Shown here: positions 52,082-60,461 of the stretch, one piece after another | Numbering within the stretch: position 1 is the stretch's first letter | Layout of the letters: each line of letters begins with the position of its first letter | DNA from: Fimenecus sp051881355 | GTDB lineage: Bacteria > Bacillota > Clostridia > Oscillospirales > Acutalibacteraceae | DNA: 64,000 nt | Direction of reading: 5' to 3' | Assembly: GCA_051881355.1 (NCBI GenBank) | Contig: JBJEPS010000026.1 | Span: 1-64,000, forward strand | Notes under the pieces: generated by a model | Database searches by the model: none | What the model was told of the DNA's origin: nothing | What the model saw: only the letters and a program-made list of their open reading frames with translations | Made by a program: the position numbers and the translations under genes

Positions 52082-52975
52082 TTACCCTATCGCCCCGCTT
52101 GCGGCGACCTCTGCTGCTTTTTGTGCTTTCTTTGCCAGCCGCTTTTGTTTTGCTTTGTAGCCGAGTAGTTTTGCCACGGCGTCATCGGGCGCAGTCACAT
52201 CACCCAAGGAAACCTTGTTGAAATTATAAAGTCCGTGAAAATCTGTGCCGCCGGTCATTAACAATTTGTTTTTGGTTGCAAGCTTTTTCAGTTCTGCCTG
52301 CTGTTCTTCCGTTGCCGACGGGTGCCAAACCTCTATGCCGTCAAGACCGTTTTCGAGTAAGCGAGGCAGAGAATCCAAATTGTCAAGCAAATACGGGTGC
52401 GCCAAAACGGCAATCCCACCCGCATCATGAATGGCAGTCAGCACTTCGGGGATATCCGCGTACTTCGGTGTTACGGCAATATTGCCCGGAACGGATTTGT
52501 CAAATAATTTGTGGTACAGTTCCCCGTAAATTTCCGTGGTAAAGCCACATTCCATCAGTGCCTGCATCATATGCTGTTTATAAATATTGGTCGAGCCGGT
52601 TGCGCATTTGACAATGAACTCGGCAGTTACCGGATAGCGCTTGGCGATTTGCAGCATCATATAGTGCGCCGCTTTTTTGCGTACCAATGAATTGCGATGG
52701 CAAAGCCCCTCCAAGCGGTCGGGAAATTCCGGAAGATAGCAAAGCAAATGCACGGTTTTGCCGGTTTCGGTATCGGTTGCAGACAATTCTACCCCCGGAA
52801 TCACCTGCACGCCGAAGCGGTCCCCGATAATTTTGCCGCGTACCGTACCTGCCAAGCAATCGTGGTCGGTAATCGCGATCGTGCCGACGCCCCGCTTTTT
52901 GGCAAGCGTAATTAAATCCTCAATCCCCAATGAGCCATCCGACAACTTGGTATGGCAATGTAAATCTCCGCCCAT
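52082..52975 (-). CDS. PHP-domain phosphoesterase
   Basis: 297-residue metal-dependent enzyme of the polymerase and histidinol phosphatase (PHP) superfamily, of the RNase AM / nucleoside bisphosphate phosphatase (YciV-like) type. Metal-binding motifs: DLHCHTKLSDG (HxH at 6 and 8), TIAITDHDCLAG, IPGVELSA, AVLAHPYLL and TGGTDFHGLY. The likely job is trimming RNA 5' ends or hydrolysing nucleotide phosphates. GGAGGACTAAGAC precedes the start. Strong promoter at 53084-53112. Confidence 0.9.
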   Translation of the reverse strand: MGGDLHCHTKLSDGSLGIEDLITLAKKRGVGTIAITDHDCLAGTVRGKIIGDRFGVQVIPGVELSATDTETGKTVHLLCYLPEFPDRLEGLCHRNSLVRKKAAHYMMLQIAKRYPVTAEFIVKCATGSTNIYKQHMMQALMECGFTTEIYGELYHKLFDKSVPGNIAVTPKYADIPEVLTAIHDAGGIAVLAHPYLLDNLDSLPRLLENGLDGIEVWHPSATEEQQAELKKLATKNKLLMTGGTDFHGLYNFNKVSLGDVTAPDDAVAKLLGYKAKQKRLAKKAQKAAEVAASGAIG

Positions 52976-53083
52976 GTCTTAGTCCTCCACTTCCATCACA
53001 AAAGAAACTGCTGTTGTGTCCGTATGTATGCAAAAAATACGGAATGCGAACGCAAAATACCGCAATATAGCATTTATGGAATA

Positions 53084-53112
53084 ATTATACACTTTTTCAA
53101 AATGTGTTGCAA
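53084..53112 (-). promoter_or_regulatory. Promoter of the PHP operon
   Basis: Minus strand TTGCAA, 17-nt spacer, perfect TATAAT. The mRNA leader is about 100 nt. No gene is seen between 52976 and the tRNA apart from these regulatory parts. Confidence 0.85.
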
Positions 53113-53291
53113 GACCCGTTTCGCACAAACTTTGGATATACGGGTAGGTTTTTGCCCGTGAAATTCGCACAAAAATAGGATTTACAAATTTTTCCCATTT
53201 ATCCTGCGCAGCGGAAATATATACTCGCGGACGTGCACGGCTTGCCGCAAGGCGGCGAACGCGAAAAAATCAAGAAACCGTAAAAAAAGGA

Positions 53292-53320
53292 TTGACAAAA
53301 GCAGACTTTATTTGTATAAT
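53292..53320 (+). promoter_or_regulatory. Consensus promoter of tRNA-Thr
   Basis: Perfect TTGACA, 17-nt spacer, perfect TATAAT, 25 nt upstream of the tRNA. Confidence 0.92.
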
Positions 53321-53345
53321 AATTTCTGCCGCTGAAAAGCGCCAT

Positions 53346-53421
53346 GCTGCTATGGCTCAGGTGGTAGAGCACGTCCTTGGTAAGGACGAGGTCACCAGTT
53401 CGAATCTGGTTAGCAGCTCCA
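53346..53421 (+). tRNA. tRNA-Thr (anticodon GGT)
   Basis: 76 nt including an encoded CCA. Acceptor arms GCTGCTA and TAGCAGC pair fully. Anticodon stem CGTCC/GGACG around loop TTGGTAA gives anticodon GGT. D-arm GCTCAGGTGGTAGAGC and T-loop TTCGAAT are typical. It is a lone tRNA in its own transcription unit. Confidence 0.97.
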
Positions 53422-53427
53422 CGAAAA

Positions 53428-53471
53428 CACCGCTGAACCCCTTGATTTTACAGGCTTCAGCGGTGCTTTTT
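53428..53471 (+). terminator. Intrinsic terminator of tRNA-Thr
   Basis: CACCGCTGAA/TTCAGCGGTG 10-bp stem then CTTTTT. Confidence 0.88.
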
Positions 53472-53485
53472 ACAATTTTTGCAGG

Positions 53486-53674
53486 TTAAAGGTTGCTTTG
53501 GCTATCTGCCAAGCTATTGACAAGCGCGTGCATTTCCTGCTTAGACTGCACAGCGTGTGTTTTTTGCAGGATGGTTTGCTTATCTGCGTCTGAAAGTGCT
53601 TCAAACGCCGCCATCGCGCGTTCATTTTGCGCCAGCGCCATACCGAAGCCCAGCGGCAATTCCTTTTCCGCCAT
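53486..53674 (-). CDS. Small conserved protein (62 aa)
   Basis: 62 residues, MAEKELPLGFGMALAQNERA at the start, then a helical stretch with ALSDADKQTILQKTHAV and QEMHALVNSLA. The length and pattern match a small clostridial protein that resembles the C-terminal module of the YdeI/OmpD-associated family; function unknown. GAGGTG with 6-7 nt spacing supports the start at 53674; the longer frame to 53776 has no ribosome binding site. Confidence 0.7.
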   Translation of the reverse strand: MAEKELPLGFGMALAQNERAMAAFEALSDADKQTILQKTHAVQSKQEMHALVNSLADSQSNL

Positions 53675-53866
53675 TGTAATCACCTCATTACAGTTTTTGC
53701 GAAAAAAGGATAGAAATACACAAAAGTGCTTTTTTCGGCAAGGCAAAAATCTTTGAGATTTCCTTGCAGAGCACAAAAATACAATACCCTACATTGTGAC
53801 CGTGACAGAACGTCCTTTACACAGACGTCCGAAGCGGACGGAGCGACAGACGAGAACAGTGCATAT

Positions 53867-54100
53867 TTACAATGATAAATCATAAAAAATATCGAGAAAA
53901 TGGCACGGCTCTATCTGCGCCTCTGTGCAAAGTTTGCACAGGCGTTCAGTGAATGCCAAATCGACGGACACATCGTGAAACCGCGCAATCGGTACAGTGT
54001 ATCGTTGCGAGCGGCGGACGCATTGCACGGCGTAAGTTGAAAATACCGTGCCGTCCGGGAGGGCATTTGTTTCGGGAAAACAGAAATACTCGAACCGCAT
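53867..54100 (-). CDS. Small protein, DUF6514-like (77 aa)
   Basis: 77-residue cytoplasmic protein. Pattern LPDGTVFSTYAVQC, IARFHDVSVDLAFTERLCKLC and EPCHFLDIFYDLSL resembles the DUF6514 family of small proteins common in Ruminococcaceae, where the end (HL.DV..D) is conserved. Function unknown. GAGAGG seven bases upstream supports the start at 54100. A perfect dyad lies 30-60 nt upstream of the start codon. Confidence 0.6.
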   Translation of the reverse strand: MRFEYFCFPETNALPDGTVFSTYAVQCVRRSQRYTVPIARFHDVSVDLAFTERLCKLCTEAQIEPCHFLDIFYDLSL

Positions 54101-54130
54101 ACGGAATCCTCTCATTGTATCGTTCTGTGT

Positions 54131-54160
54131 TACGACAAACATGTATTTTGATTTGTCGTA
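54131..54160. promoter_or_regulatory. Perfect 9-bp inverted repeat upstream of the 77-aa gene
   Basis: TACGACAAA and TTTGTCGTA, 12 nt apart. Possible operator or mRNA leader hairpin. The remaining sequence to 54295 shows a TTCAACGTTGAA palindrome and no gene. Confidence 0.45.
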
Positions 54161-54295
54161 CCACAACTTTTTATTTTAGTACAATTAGAACTGCCTGCAC
54201 ACGAATTATAGTTCAACGTTGAAAGAATTGTGATAGAATCAAACGTGCCATAAACCCTGCGTAAGAAAAGCACGCTGTTCTGCAATACAAAAATT

Positions 54296-54323
54296 CGCCC
54301 CTGTACCGTAAGATACAGGGGCG
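54296..54323 (-). terminator. Intrinsic terminator of the dockerin hydrolase gene
   Basis: CGCCCCTGTA/TACAGGGGCG 10-bp stem; minus-strand tail AATTTTTG. Confidence 0.8.
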
Positions 54324-54354
54324 ATGCGCATATATACATTACATTTTTTCGCTT

Positions 54355-56325
54355 TTATGCGACATCTTCCGAAGCTTCCGAAACGGGGATATCCTCGGCT
54401 TGCGTTTGCGGCGCTGTCGGCTGTGCAAAGGAGGCGGCAGCGGCACGTTCAGACAGTTCCGGCAAATTTTCTAATGCAGCGGAAACCTGTTCGCTGTTGG
54501 CACTTGTACTGAAGCTATTCCCCAAAGAACCGATAACTTCGCCGATTTTATCGGTAATTCCGCTAAGCGCGCTTTCCGCGTCGTCGGTACTGCTGCCGGC
54601 TTGCTCTGTGAGTCCGCTGACAGCGTCCTGAATTTGGTCGGCACTGAAGGCAGGTTCTGTTACAGTTTCCACCCCTGCATAGACATCCATAATCATTTGT
54701 GCGTCGGTATGGCTGATTTTACTGTTCCCATCCATATCGGCAGCTTCCTGTGCCAACGGCGAAAGGGTGTCAAGTGAATGAATATAGCGCAACGTGATGC
54801 GCGCGTCCACCAAATTGACTTTGCCGTCAAAATTCACATCACCGCGCAGCATGGCAAGGGGCGAAAGCACCTTGGTTTCTTCGTTATACAGCATAAATTG
54901 CGGATAATCGGGATTGGAATTGACATCGACCTGTTCATCGGTGGTCAGCAACCAAATATAGAATTTGCATTGATTTTGGCTGTTGTCAAAATCAACATGT
55001 TTCATATTCTTGATAAACCAAGTATTGTCGGGTAAAAAGCAGGTTGAAGCATCAATCACGCGGTCGGGCGAAACATATTTGCCGTCTTCCACAGACGCAG
55101 GCAAGGTTTCGCCGAGATTTGCACAAGTGGCATATCCGCTCGTGTGCATGGTTTCAATGACCTGGTCGCTCGTTTGTGCAGAAGTGGTGGCAACCGGTGC
55201 GATTTGGAAATTATAGTTTGATACAATCGCCACATTGACGCCTGCTGCTTGAGCAGCTTTCAGGGTATTTTCCGCATTTACCTGTACCAAATGATACGCA
55301 TCGATTTTTGCGGAAAGCGCAAGCTTTTGGGCATCGGTGGAATCCATGCGTGCAAACATAAATTCTTTGGCACCCTCAAAATCTTCCGCAGGGACAAACG
55401 ACCATATGCCCGGATTATAGCCGTAGGCGGGAATTAAACATTCGGTGAAAATGCGGTCTTGTTCGGCGGCATACAAATCGTCAATCAAGGCGATAATCTG
55501 CTTTACGATTCCCGTGGAACCGAAAATTCGACTTAAAGTATCCGTACCGACGGCTTGGGTGAGCATATTGTACAGCCCTTCTTCATCAATTTGGACGCCG
55601 CCTTGGAACAGCGCGCCGATGTAAGAAAGCCCCGTAAATGCCGAAGAAATCATGGTCACATTGGAGACGTCGTTCGAACCGTATTTCGCAAGATAGGCAG
55701 AAACCATTACGCCGCCCATGCTGATGCCGGAAATAGACACCTTGTCACAGTTCTGAACATCTTTGATGTGCTGTACCCATTCGTTGATTTCATCTGCGAT
55801 ATCCATCGGATCTAAACGCCAGTCTATTCCATAGATATAGACTTTATCTGCCCCGACTGCATCTACTGCAGCGTACAGAATATCTTTTTCGAACGCATCG
55901 GATTGCCCGACAGTTTCTACGCCGTAGGTTGCAACCGATTCCGGGAACTGGTATTTAAGCTGCACCTCCGGGTGTTTCACAGTACCGTCCGGATTGCAGG
56001 CGGTTTCGTCAAACAACTCGTTGATAATAGGCAGCGCTTCATCACAGAACGCATCGTAATCCGCCTGTGTGCGACTGCTTGCAAGCAGAGTTAAGAGGGA
56101 CGGTGCAACCGCCGCAACCGTGCTTACAACTTTCTCGTTGTTGTGCGGAAATGTTGACTCTCCGGTTTCTGTGTTTTGCAATACAAATTCCGTAAATCCC
56201 GTCACGATTAAGATAGGATTCGCGTCATCATTGTCTGCCGCTGCGAGAGATGGGACAACCGTCAGTACGGCGAGTGTGAGCACCAACAGTACGCTGAGCA
56301 GTTTTTTCCAGAGATTTTTTTGCAT
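54355..56325 (-). CDS. Secreted lipase-like alpha/beta hydrolase with dockerin domain
   Basis: 656-residue exported protein. Signal peptide 1-28 (ending SLAAADN). Hydrolase domain: the IVTGF start strand, YGIDWRLDP and the nucleophile elbow SISGISMGG (Ser202), as in triacylglycerol lipase or PGAP1-like esterases. At about 490-550 a type I dockerin: RGDVNFDGKVNLVDARITL and DMDGNSKISHTDAQMIM, the two calcium loops (DxNxDG-type). It ends in a Ser/Ala/Glu-rich tail. The dockerin suggests attachment to a cohesin-bearing scaffold or cell-surface protein. GGAGGAATTC precedes the start. The substrate is unknown. Confidence 0.85.
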   Translation of the reverse strand: MQKNLWKKLLSVLLVLTLAVLTVVPSLAAADNDDANPILIVTGFTEFVLQNTETGESTFPHNNEKVVSTVAAVAPSLLTLLASSRTQADYDAFCDEALPIINELFDETACNPDGTVKHPEVQLKYQFPESVATYGVETVGQSDAFEKDILYAAVDAVGADKVYIYGIDWRLDPMDIADEINEWVQHIKDVQNCDKVSISGISMGGVMVSAYLAKYGSNDVSNVTMISSAFTGLSYIGALFQGGVQIDEEGLYNMLTQAVGTDTLSRIFGSTGIVKQIIALIDDLYAAEQDRIFTECLIPAYGYNPGIWSFVPAEDFEGAKEFMFARMDSTDAQKLALSAKIDAYHLVQVNAENTLKAAQAAGVNVAIVSNYNFQIAPVATTSAQTSDQVIETMHTSGYATCANLGETLPASVEDGKYVSPDRVIDASTCFLPDNTWFIKNMKHVDFDNSQNQCKFYIWLLTTDEQVDVNSNPDYPQFMLYNEETKVLSPLAMLRGDVNFDGKVNLVDARITLRYIHSLDTLSPLAQEAADMDGNSKISHTDAQMIMDVYAGVETVTEPAFSADQIQDAVSGLTEQAGSSTDDAESALSGITDKIGEVIGSLGNSFSTSANSEQVSAALENLPELSERAAAASFAQPTAPQTQAEDIPVSEASEDVA

Positions 56326-56416
56326 TTTAGAATTCCTCCCCCCGTAAAGGCACGCAGAGCCGAACACAAATCCCGCTTACATTTTGCTGCATACGGTTAC
56401 CTGCCTAAAACGGAAA

Positions 56417-56445
56417 TATATAGATACACAATAATACTATCACAA
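56417..56445 (-). promoter_or_regulatory. Promoter of the dockerin hydrolase gene
   Basis: Minus strand TTGTGA, 17-nt spacer, TATATA. Confidence 0.55.
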
Positions 56446-56477
56446 TTCACAAAAAAATGCAATTAAAAACATAAAAA

Positions 56478-57404
56478 TTATTCTGAAAACACAGTTGCCA
56501 CTTGTTTTTCGCAAACATCAGGCGAGTACTGCCAGCGGTCTATATGGGTGATTTCGGGATAGGAAAAGGCATACTTGACTGCGGCGGGTGGAAAACGGTC
56601 TACTAAAATCAACTTGATTTTTAACCGTGCAGGATTGATGCTTTTGATAAACACGCTTGCCGTGTCCCCCGCCGCCACCCCGGGCACATATTCCGCAAGC
56701 CCTGCCAGATTCGGCGCAAGCTCCACGAATATCCCGTATTTTTCCACGGAACGCACAACCCCGGAAACGGTTTCACCGGCGGAAAAACGCGCGGCGTTTT
56801 CTGCCCAAGTCCCAAGCAGTTCCTTGTGGGACAGCGTAATGCGCCCGGCTTCGTCGATGCTTTTGAGCACCGCGCGAATTTGCTGTCCGACAAAAAAGCG
56901 GGCAGACGGGTGCGGAATGCGGGAAACCGAAATGCTGTCAATCGGTAAAAGTGCAGGCAGACCCGCCCCGACGTCACAAAATGCGCCGAACGGCTCTAAA
57001 CGGGTAATGACTGCATCGATGACATCTCCCGGTTGCAGCTTTTGAAGATATTGTATGCGGCAGTCTGCCTGCACGGCACGGCGGCTGAGTACGGCGGTGC
57101 GATTGCCGGTTTCGTCATCGTGGAAGCCAATGATTTTAAAACAAACCGGCTTGTTGACGCGGGAAATGACGGCGATATCCCGTACTGTGCCCTCTGCAAT
57201 TCCCAGCGCACATTCCGCACGCGGCATAAAGCCGTGCGTATCGCCTAAATCAATATGTAAATTGTGCTCGCGGTCACAGCGCACAGCGCGTGCTTCCAGC
57301 ACCGTTTCGTCATAAAAGGCTTCGCGCAGCCTCGAGAAGCTGGATATATTTTGTTGGTTCTCCGCGGTGTCAAACAATATGCCCTCCGGCAAATAGGTTT
57401 TCAT
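56478..57404 (-). CDS. S1-domain RNA-binding protein
   Basis: 308-residue cytoplasmic protein with at least two S1/OB-fold domains. The clearest is around residues 130-200 (GDVIDAVITRLEPFGAFCDVGAGLPALLPIDSIS), another around 210-270 (GETVSGVVRSVEKYGIFVELAPNLAGLAEY). It resembles ribosomal protein S1-type paralogues of Clostridia. It has the short S1 layout but lacks the IspH fusion seen in some clostridial S1 proteins. GGGTGAG supports the start. Likely binds mRNA or the ribosome. Confidence 0.83.
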   Translation of the reverse strand: MKTYLPEGILFDTAENQQNISSFSRLREAFYDETVLEARAVRCDREHNLHIDLGDTHGFMPRAECALGIAEGTVRDIAVISRVNKPVCFKIIGFHDDETGNRTAVLSRRAVQADCRIQYLQKLQPGDVIDAVITRLEPFGAFCDVGAGLPALLPIDSISVSRIPHPSARFFVGQQIRAVLKSIDEAGRITLSHKELLGTWAENAARFSAGETVSGVVRSVEKYGIFVELAPNLAGLAEYVPGVAAGDTASVFIKSINPARLKIKLILVDRFPPAAVKYAFSYPEITHIDRWQYSPDVCEKQVATVFSE

Positions 57405-57578
57405 ACAGCTCACCCGTTATCTTAATGAATTTTACAGTCTTTTCATATATATGCGCCTGTGCTGTAAAATAGAAACGGGTTTTGTGTATATCGGCGGTGG
57501 ATTGCAGTCCTGATCTTCCAGAAACTTCGGTTATTCTGAAAAGAACCTTTCTCTTTGACGATTATATTCTTTTTATGT

Positions 57579-57923
57579 TTATTGTTTTTTTAGTTCTTTT
57601 GCATAGGATATAACGGAAGCGGTTCCGCGGCTTTTTCCGTCCCAAAAGCAAATGACATAGTCACAGGCTTTCACCATCTGCAAATTCCGTTTTGGACCGG
57701 CACTTTTGCCGTATTTTTGCCAATCGGCGAGATAGCGTTCTATACGAAATCCGTTTTCATTTGCATATCTCTCGCCCAGCATATCTGCACCTTTGCAACC
57801 GCCGGATAGGAAAACGAGGGCGTATCTTTCCCGAATTTTCTTTATACACATTTCTATGTATACTTTTGCATCATCATAATCATCATACTCTCTGCATCCG
57901 GCAACTACAATTCGTTTTATCAT
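57579..57923 (-). CDS. SLOG-superfamily protein (YspA/DUF2493-like)
   Basis: 114-residue single-domain Rossmann protein of the SLOG (SMF/DprA-LOG) superfamily. Motifs: RIVVAGCREY at the N-terminus, VFLSGGCKGADMLGERYA (GG-x-KGAD ligand loop) and SAGPKRNLQM (the family G-P-x-RN). Such proteins are predicted to sense or process NAD- or nucleotide-derived ligands, often in phage, plasmid or defence neighbourhoods. It is divergent from an XRE regulator and AT-richer than its neighbours, hinting at acquisition. AAAGG precedes the start. Confidence 0.82.
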   Translation of the reverse strand: MIKRIVVAGCREYDDYDDAKVYIEMCIKKIRERYALVFLSGGCKGADMLGERYANENGFRIERYLADWQKYGKSAGPKRNLQMVKACDYVICFWDGKSRGTASVISYAKELKKQ

Positions 57924-57948
57924 AGCATTACCTTTATATATTTATATA

Positions 57949-57999
57949 AGTATATGTTTATTTAGATGAATTGGCAATAAAATATACCTCTAATAAAAT
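57949..57999. promoter_or_regulatory. Overlapping divergent promoters of the SLOG and XRE genes
   Basis: Minus strand: TTGCCA (57972-57977), 17 nt, TATACT (57949-57954). Plus strand: TTGGCA (57971-57976), 17 nt, TAAAAT (57994-57999). The two -35 boxes are the same seven bases. ACCTCT (57986-57991) and AGAGGT (58007-58012) flank the plus -10 and may be an operator. Confidence 0.75.
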
Positions 58000-58025
58000 A
58001 AATATAAGAGGTGTAAAATAGCAGT

Positions 58026-58226
58026 ATGATTTATTTAACATTGGATAAAGCGCTGGAAAAATACGGGCTTTCGAGATATGAGTTGGCGAAAAGAACAGGT
58101 ATACAATATCAAATCATAGATCATTATTATAAGAATAAGGTAAAAAGATACGACGGTTTTGTCCTCGACAGAATTTGTGCGGCAATCGGCTGCCCAATTT
58201 CAGAGATAATCGAGTATAAAAAGTAA
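58026..58226 (+). CDS. XRE/Cro-family transcriptional regulator (YozG-like)
   Basis: 66-residue one-domain helix-turn-helix protein: LEKYGLSRYELAKRTGIQYQIIDHYYKN is the HTH, followed by DRICAAIGCPISEIIEY. This compact form is typical of YozG-like regulators in Firmicutes and of phage or mobile elements. It probably regulates itself and the divergent SLOG gene through the shared promoter region. AT-rich like its neighbour. GAGGTG lies 12 nt upstream, a wide spacing. Confidence 0.88.
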   Translation: MIYLTLDKALEKYGLSRYELAKRTGIQYQIIDHYYKNKVKRYDGFVLDRICAAIGCPISEIIEYKK

Positions 58227-58256
58227 AAGCAGAGCAATTTGTTGCTCTGCTTTTTT
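58225..58256 (+). terminator. Intrinsic terminator after XRE gene
   Basis: GCAGAGCAA-TTTG-TTGCTCTGC 9-bp stem, then six T residues; begins inside the stop codon. Confidence 0.9.
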
Positions 58257-58298
58257 CTTTCCGTTTTACGAAAATTGCAAATAAACGGCACCTCCCAC

Positions 58299-58422
58299 AG
58301 GAAATACGGTATACAGGATATTCAGCAGATAGATATTTGCCAATATACTCGCAAAAATATCTATCTATTATACGGAAACCATCTGTGCCGCGCTTGCTTT
58401 TTCATAGGAAATACGGTATAAT
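58299..58422 (+). promoter_or_regulatory. Duplicated promoter element upstream of the 434-aa gene
   Basis: The 15-mer AGGAAATACGGTATA occurs twice (about 58300-58314 and 58407-58420). The second copy includes the -10 of a good promoter (TTGCTT 58394-58399, 17 nt, TATAAT 58417-58422). An AGATAGATATTT/AAATATCTATCT inverted repeat (58327-58366) lies between them. Confidence 0.6.
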
Positions 58423-58487
58423 CCAAACATATATATGTATTTTTGCGCGTCGAAGGGCGCCGACTTCAGGAAAGGCGGTTATGAACC

Positions 58488-59792
58488 TTGGGTTCCGAAA
58501 AAGAAACGGTGCAGGCACCGAAAAATAAAACCTCAGCGAAAAAAAACGTTATCACCGTGGTAATGGTACTGGTTGCCGCCGCGGCGGCAGTCGCGGTTTG
58601 GTGGCTGTATGCGAATCCGCAGCAACAGCAAGGCAATACGGAAACAGCCAATCTCAGTGAAAAGCTGGATTCCATATTGGTTACACGAAAAATCACCAAT
58701 ATTCCCTTTATGGCGACGGACCTTGAAAATGTGTTTTATACGGCGGACGCAGCGGGGAATATCGTCTATTACGAGCTTGTGAACGGGGAATATACGGAAA
58801 TTGAACCGACCGGCACAATGGAGCTGACGGTGCCCTTAAGCGGACAGCAAATTCCCGTAAAAATCGCATACATGGAACGCGACGGTGTTCTTACGGGATT
58901 TGGGCTGTTCACCTCAGAGGGAATAGATACAAGCGTCTATATCTATAATTTCGTGATGTTTAAGGTTTGCAATCTGCCCGTGGCTTACGCGGCGGACGGC
59001 AAATGCCTGTTGCTTGCACACACCAATCGGCAGAATGCCTATACGATGGATACCGTTTGGGAGGAAGCGTATGTGCTCAACCGTGCAGACGGTACAACAG
59101 AGCGTTTTCTCAGCGAAAACAACCGCACCCTCGGTATGAACGGTGCGGTGCGTTCCGATTTCTGCATGATTACCGATACGGCACTGTCTGCGCAGACGGC
59201 GGTTATCCCGTTTTTGTCGGCGCGCGGTCGCGAACAGTCGAGCGACACAAATGCGGCGCTGGATATTTATGTGAAAAACGGAGACAAAGAAACGCTCGCC
59301 GCGCAAAATGCCATCGGCAGATATGTAAAACCGTTGGAAAACGGTGCGGTTGCCTTTATTCGTAAAACCGACGGCGGATTTGAAACTGTCAAATCCGAAA
59401 ATGGGACGGAGACCGTTATTTCTTCGTTTTATTCGGGATTCGGCACGGCATGCATTCGCAACGGCGATTGGATTTTGTCCAAAGAGGACGGGCGCGTGTA
59501 CTCGACCTATGATACGCGTTCCTACACACCGACGGGCTATAAAATCAATCCGTTGGTTTTTGCCGTCAGTCCCGACGAAAAATATATTGTGATGGCGGGC
59601 ACGGTGACCAATGCGTTGGATTATCAAATCTATGTGTACAACACCGAAACCGGCAAATACGCGACCTTTAATGAAACCAACTATGCGGCGCACAACAATA
59701 TGCGCTTTATTGACAACACAACCGTGACCTACTATGTGCTCAATGTGGACGGGTATGAAAATGTTGTGTTAGACGTATCAAAAGTTAAATAA
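58488..59792 (+). CDS. Membrane-anchored beta-propeller-like protein
   Basis: About 434 residues, not assigned to a named family. A short basic cytoplasmic start, one membrane helix (about 21-42, VITVVMVLVAAAAAVAVWWLY), then a mostly beta extracellular part whose repeated short strands (YTADAAGNIVYYELVNGEY, ALDIYVKNGDKE, YQIYVYNTETGKY) suggest a beta-propeller-like sensor or binding domain. The TTG at 58488 is the best in-frame start (GGAAAGGCGG upstream), but an overlapping 15-codon ATG frame at 58481 blurs the initiation. The HAD gene follows 11 nt downstream. Confidence 0.6.
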   Translation: MGSEKETVQAPKNKTSAKKNVITVVMVLVAAAAAVAVWWLYANPQQQQGNTETANLSEKLDSILVTRKITNIPFMATDLENVFYTADAAGNIVYYELVNGEYTEIEPTGTMELTVPLSGQQIPVKIAYMERDGVLTGFGLFTSEGIDTSVYIYNFVMFKVCNLPVAYAADGKCLLLAHTNRQNAYTMDTVWEEAYVLNRADGTTERFLSENNRTLGMNGAVRSDFCMITDTALSAQTAVIPFLSARGREQSSDTNAALDIYVKNGDKETLAAQNAIGRYVKPLENGAVAFIRKTDGGFETVKSENGTETVISSFYSGFGTACIRNGDWILSKEDGRVYSTYDTRSYTPTGYKINPLVFAVSPDEKYIVMAGTVTNALDYQIYVYNTETGKYATFNETNYAAHNNMRFIDNTTVTYYVLNVDGYENVVLDVSKVK

Positions 59793-59803
59793 AGGAGAAA
59801 CGC

Positions 59804-60457
59804 ATGTTGCAATGCAAAGCCGTCCTGTTTGATTTTGACGGCACGCTGGTGGACTCGTCCGAGGGGATTTTCAAAAGTCTGATTTACGCTTTTCAAGCGG
59901 ACGGCAAGCCTATACCCGACGAAACCACGCTGCGCAAATTCATCGGTCCGCCGATTTATGACAGCTTTAAAAATCTGTTTGGCTACAAGGACGAAAAAAT
60001 TGACTATATGATAGCGAAATACCGGGAGCGCTACCGCGCAATCGGTTACCGTGAGGTCGAGGTGTACGACGGCATACCTGCACTTTTAGCGCGGTTGCAT
60101 CAAAGTGGTATCAAAATCGCCACCGCGTCCTCCAAGCCGACGGTATTTATCGAAAAAATCTTAGAGGAGCGAAATTTGCTTTCGTATTTCTCTTACCTCG
60201 GCGGCACGGATTTTGACAACATTTCGTCAGACAAAACCGTCATCGTGCAAAACGCAATGGACGCCCTCGGCGTTTCGCCGAAAGACACGGTGATGGTCGG
60301 CGACCGCTTGTATGATATTCGCGGCGCGAAAGGTGCAAATGTGCCCTGCATTGCCGTGCTGTACGGCTTCGGCAGCCGCGAGGAATTCTTAGAATACGGT
60401 GCGGACTATATCGTCAGTACCCCTCAAGAAATAGAAAATTTGATTTTCGGAGTGTGA
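59804..60457 (+). CDS. HAD-family phosphatase (phosphoglycolate phosphatase-like)
   Basis: 217-residue cytoplasmic phosphatase. Motif I DFDGTLVDSSEG (nucleophile Asp near residue 9), motif II in KIATASSKP, motif III/IV in DTVMVGDRLYDIRGAKGA. A small helical cap domain after motif I gives the PpaX/Gph-like subtype. Possible substrates are phosphoglycolate or pyrophosphate; not decidable. AAAGGAG precedes the start. The rarA start lies 4 nt downstream. Confidence 0.88.
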   Translation: MLQCKAVLFDFDGTLVDSSEGIFKSLIYAFQADGKPIPDETTLRKFIGPPIYDSFKNLFGYKDEKIDYMIAKYRERYRAIGYREVEVYDGIPALLARLHQSGIKIATASSKPTVFIEKILEERNLLSYFSYLGGTDFDNISSDKTVIVQNAMDALGVSPKDTVMVGDRLYDIRGAKGANVPCIAVLYGFGSREEFLEYGADYIVSTPQEIENLIFGV

Positions 60458-60461
60458 CAGT

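Noticed and set aside
52979..53170. 63-residue minus-strand frame upstream of the PHP gene
   Set aside because: It overlaps the promoter and leader of the PHP operon, has no ribosome binding site and no protein-like pattern.
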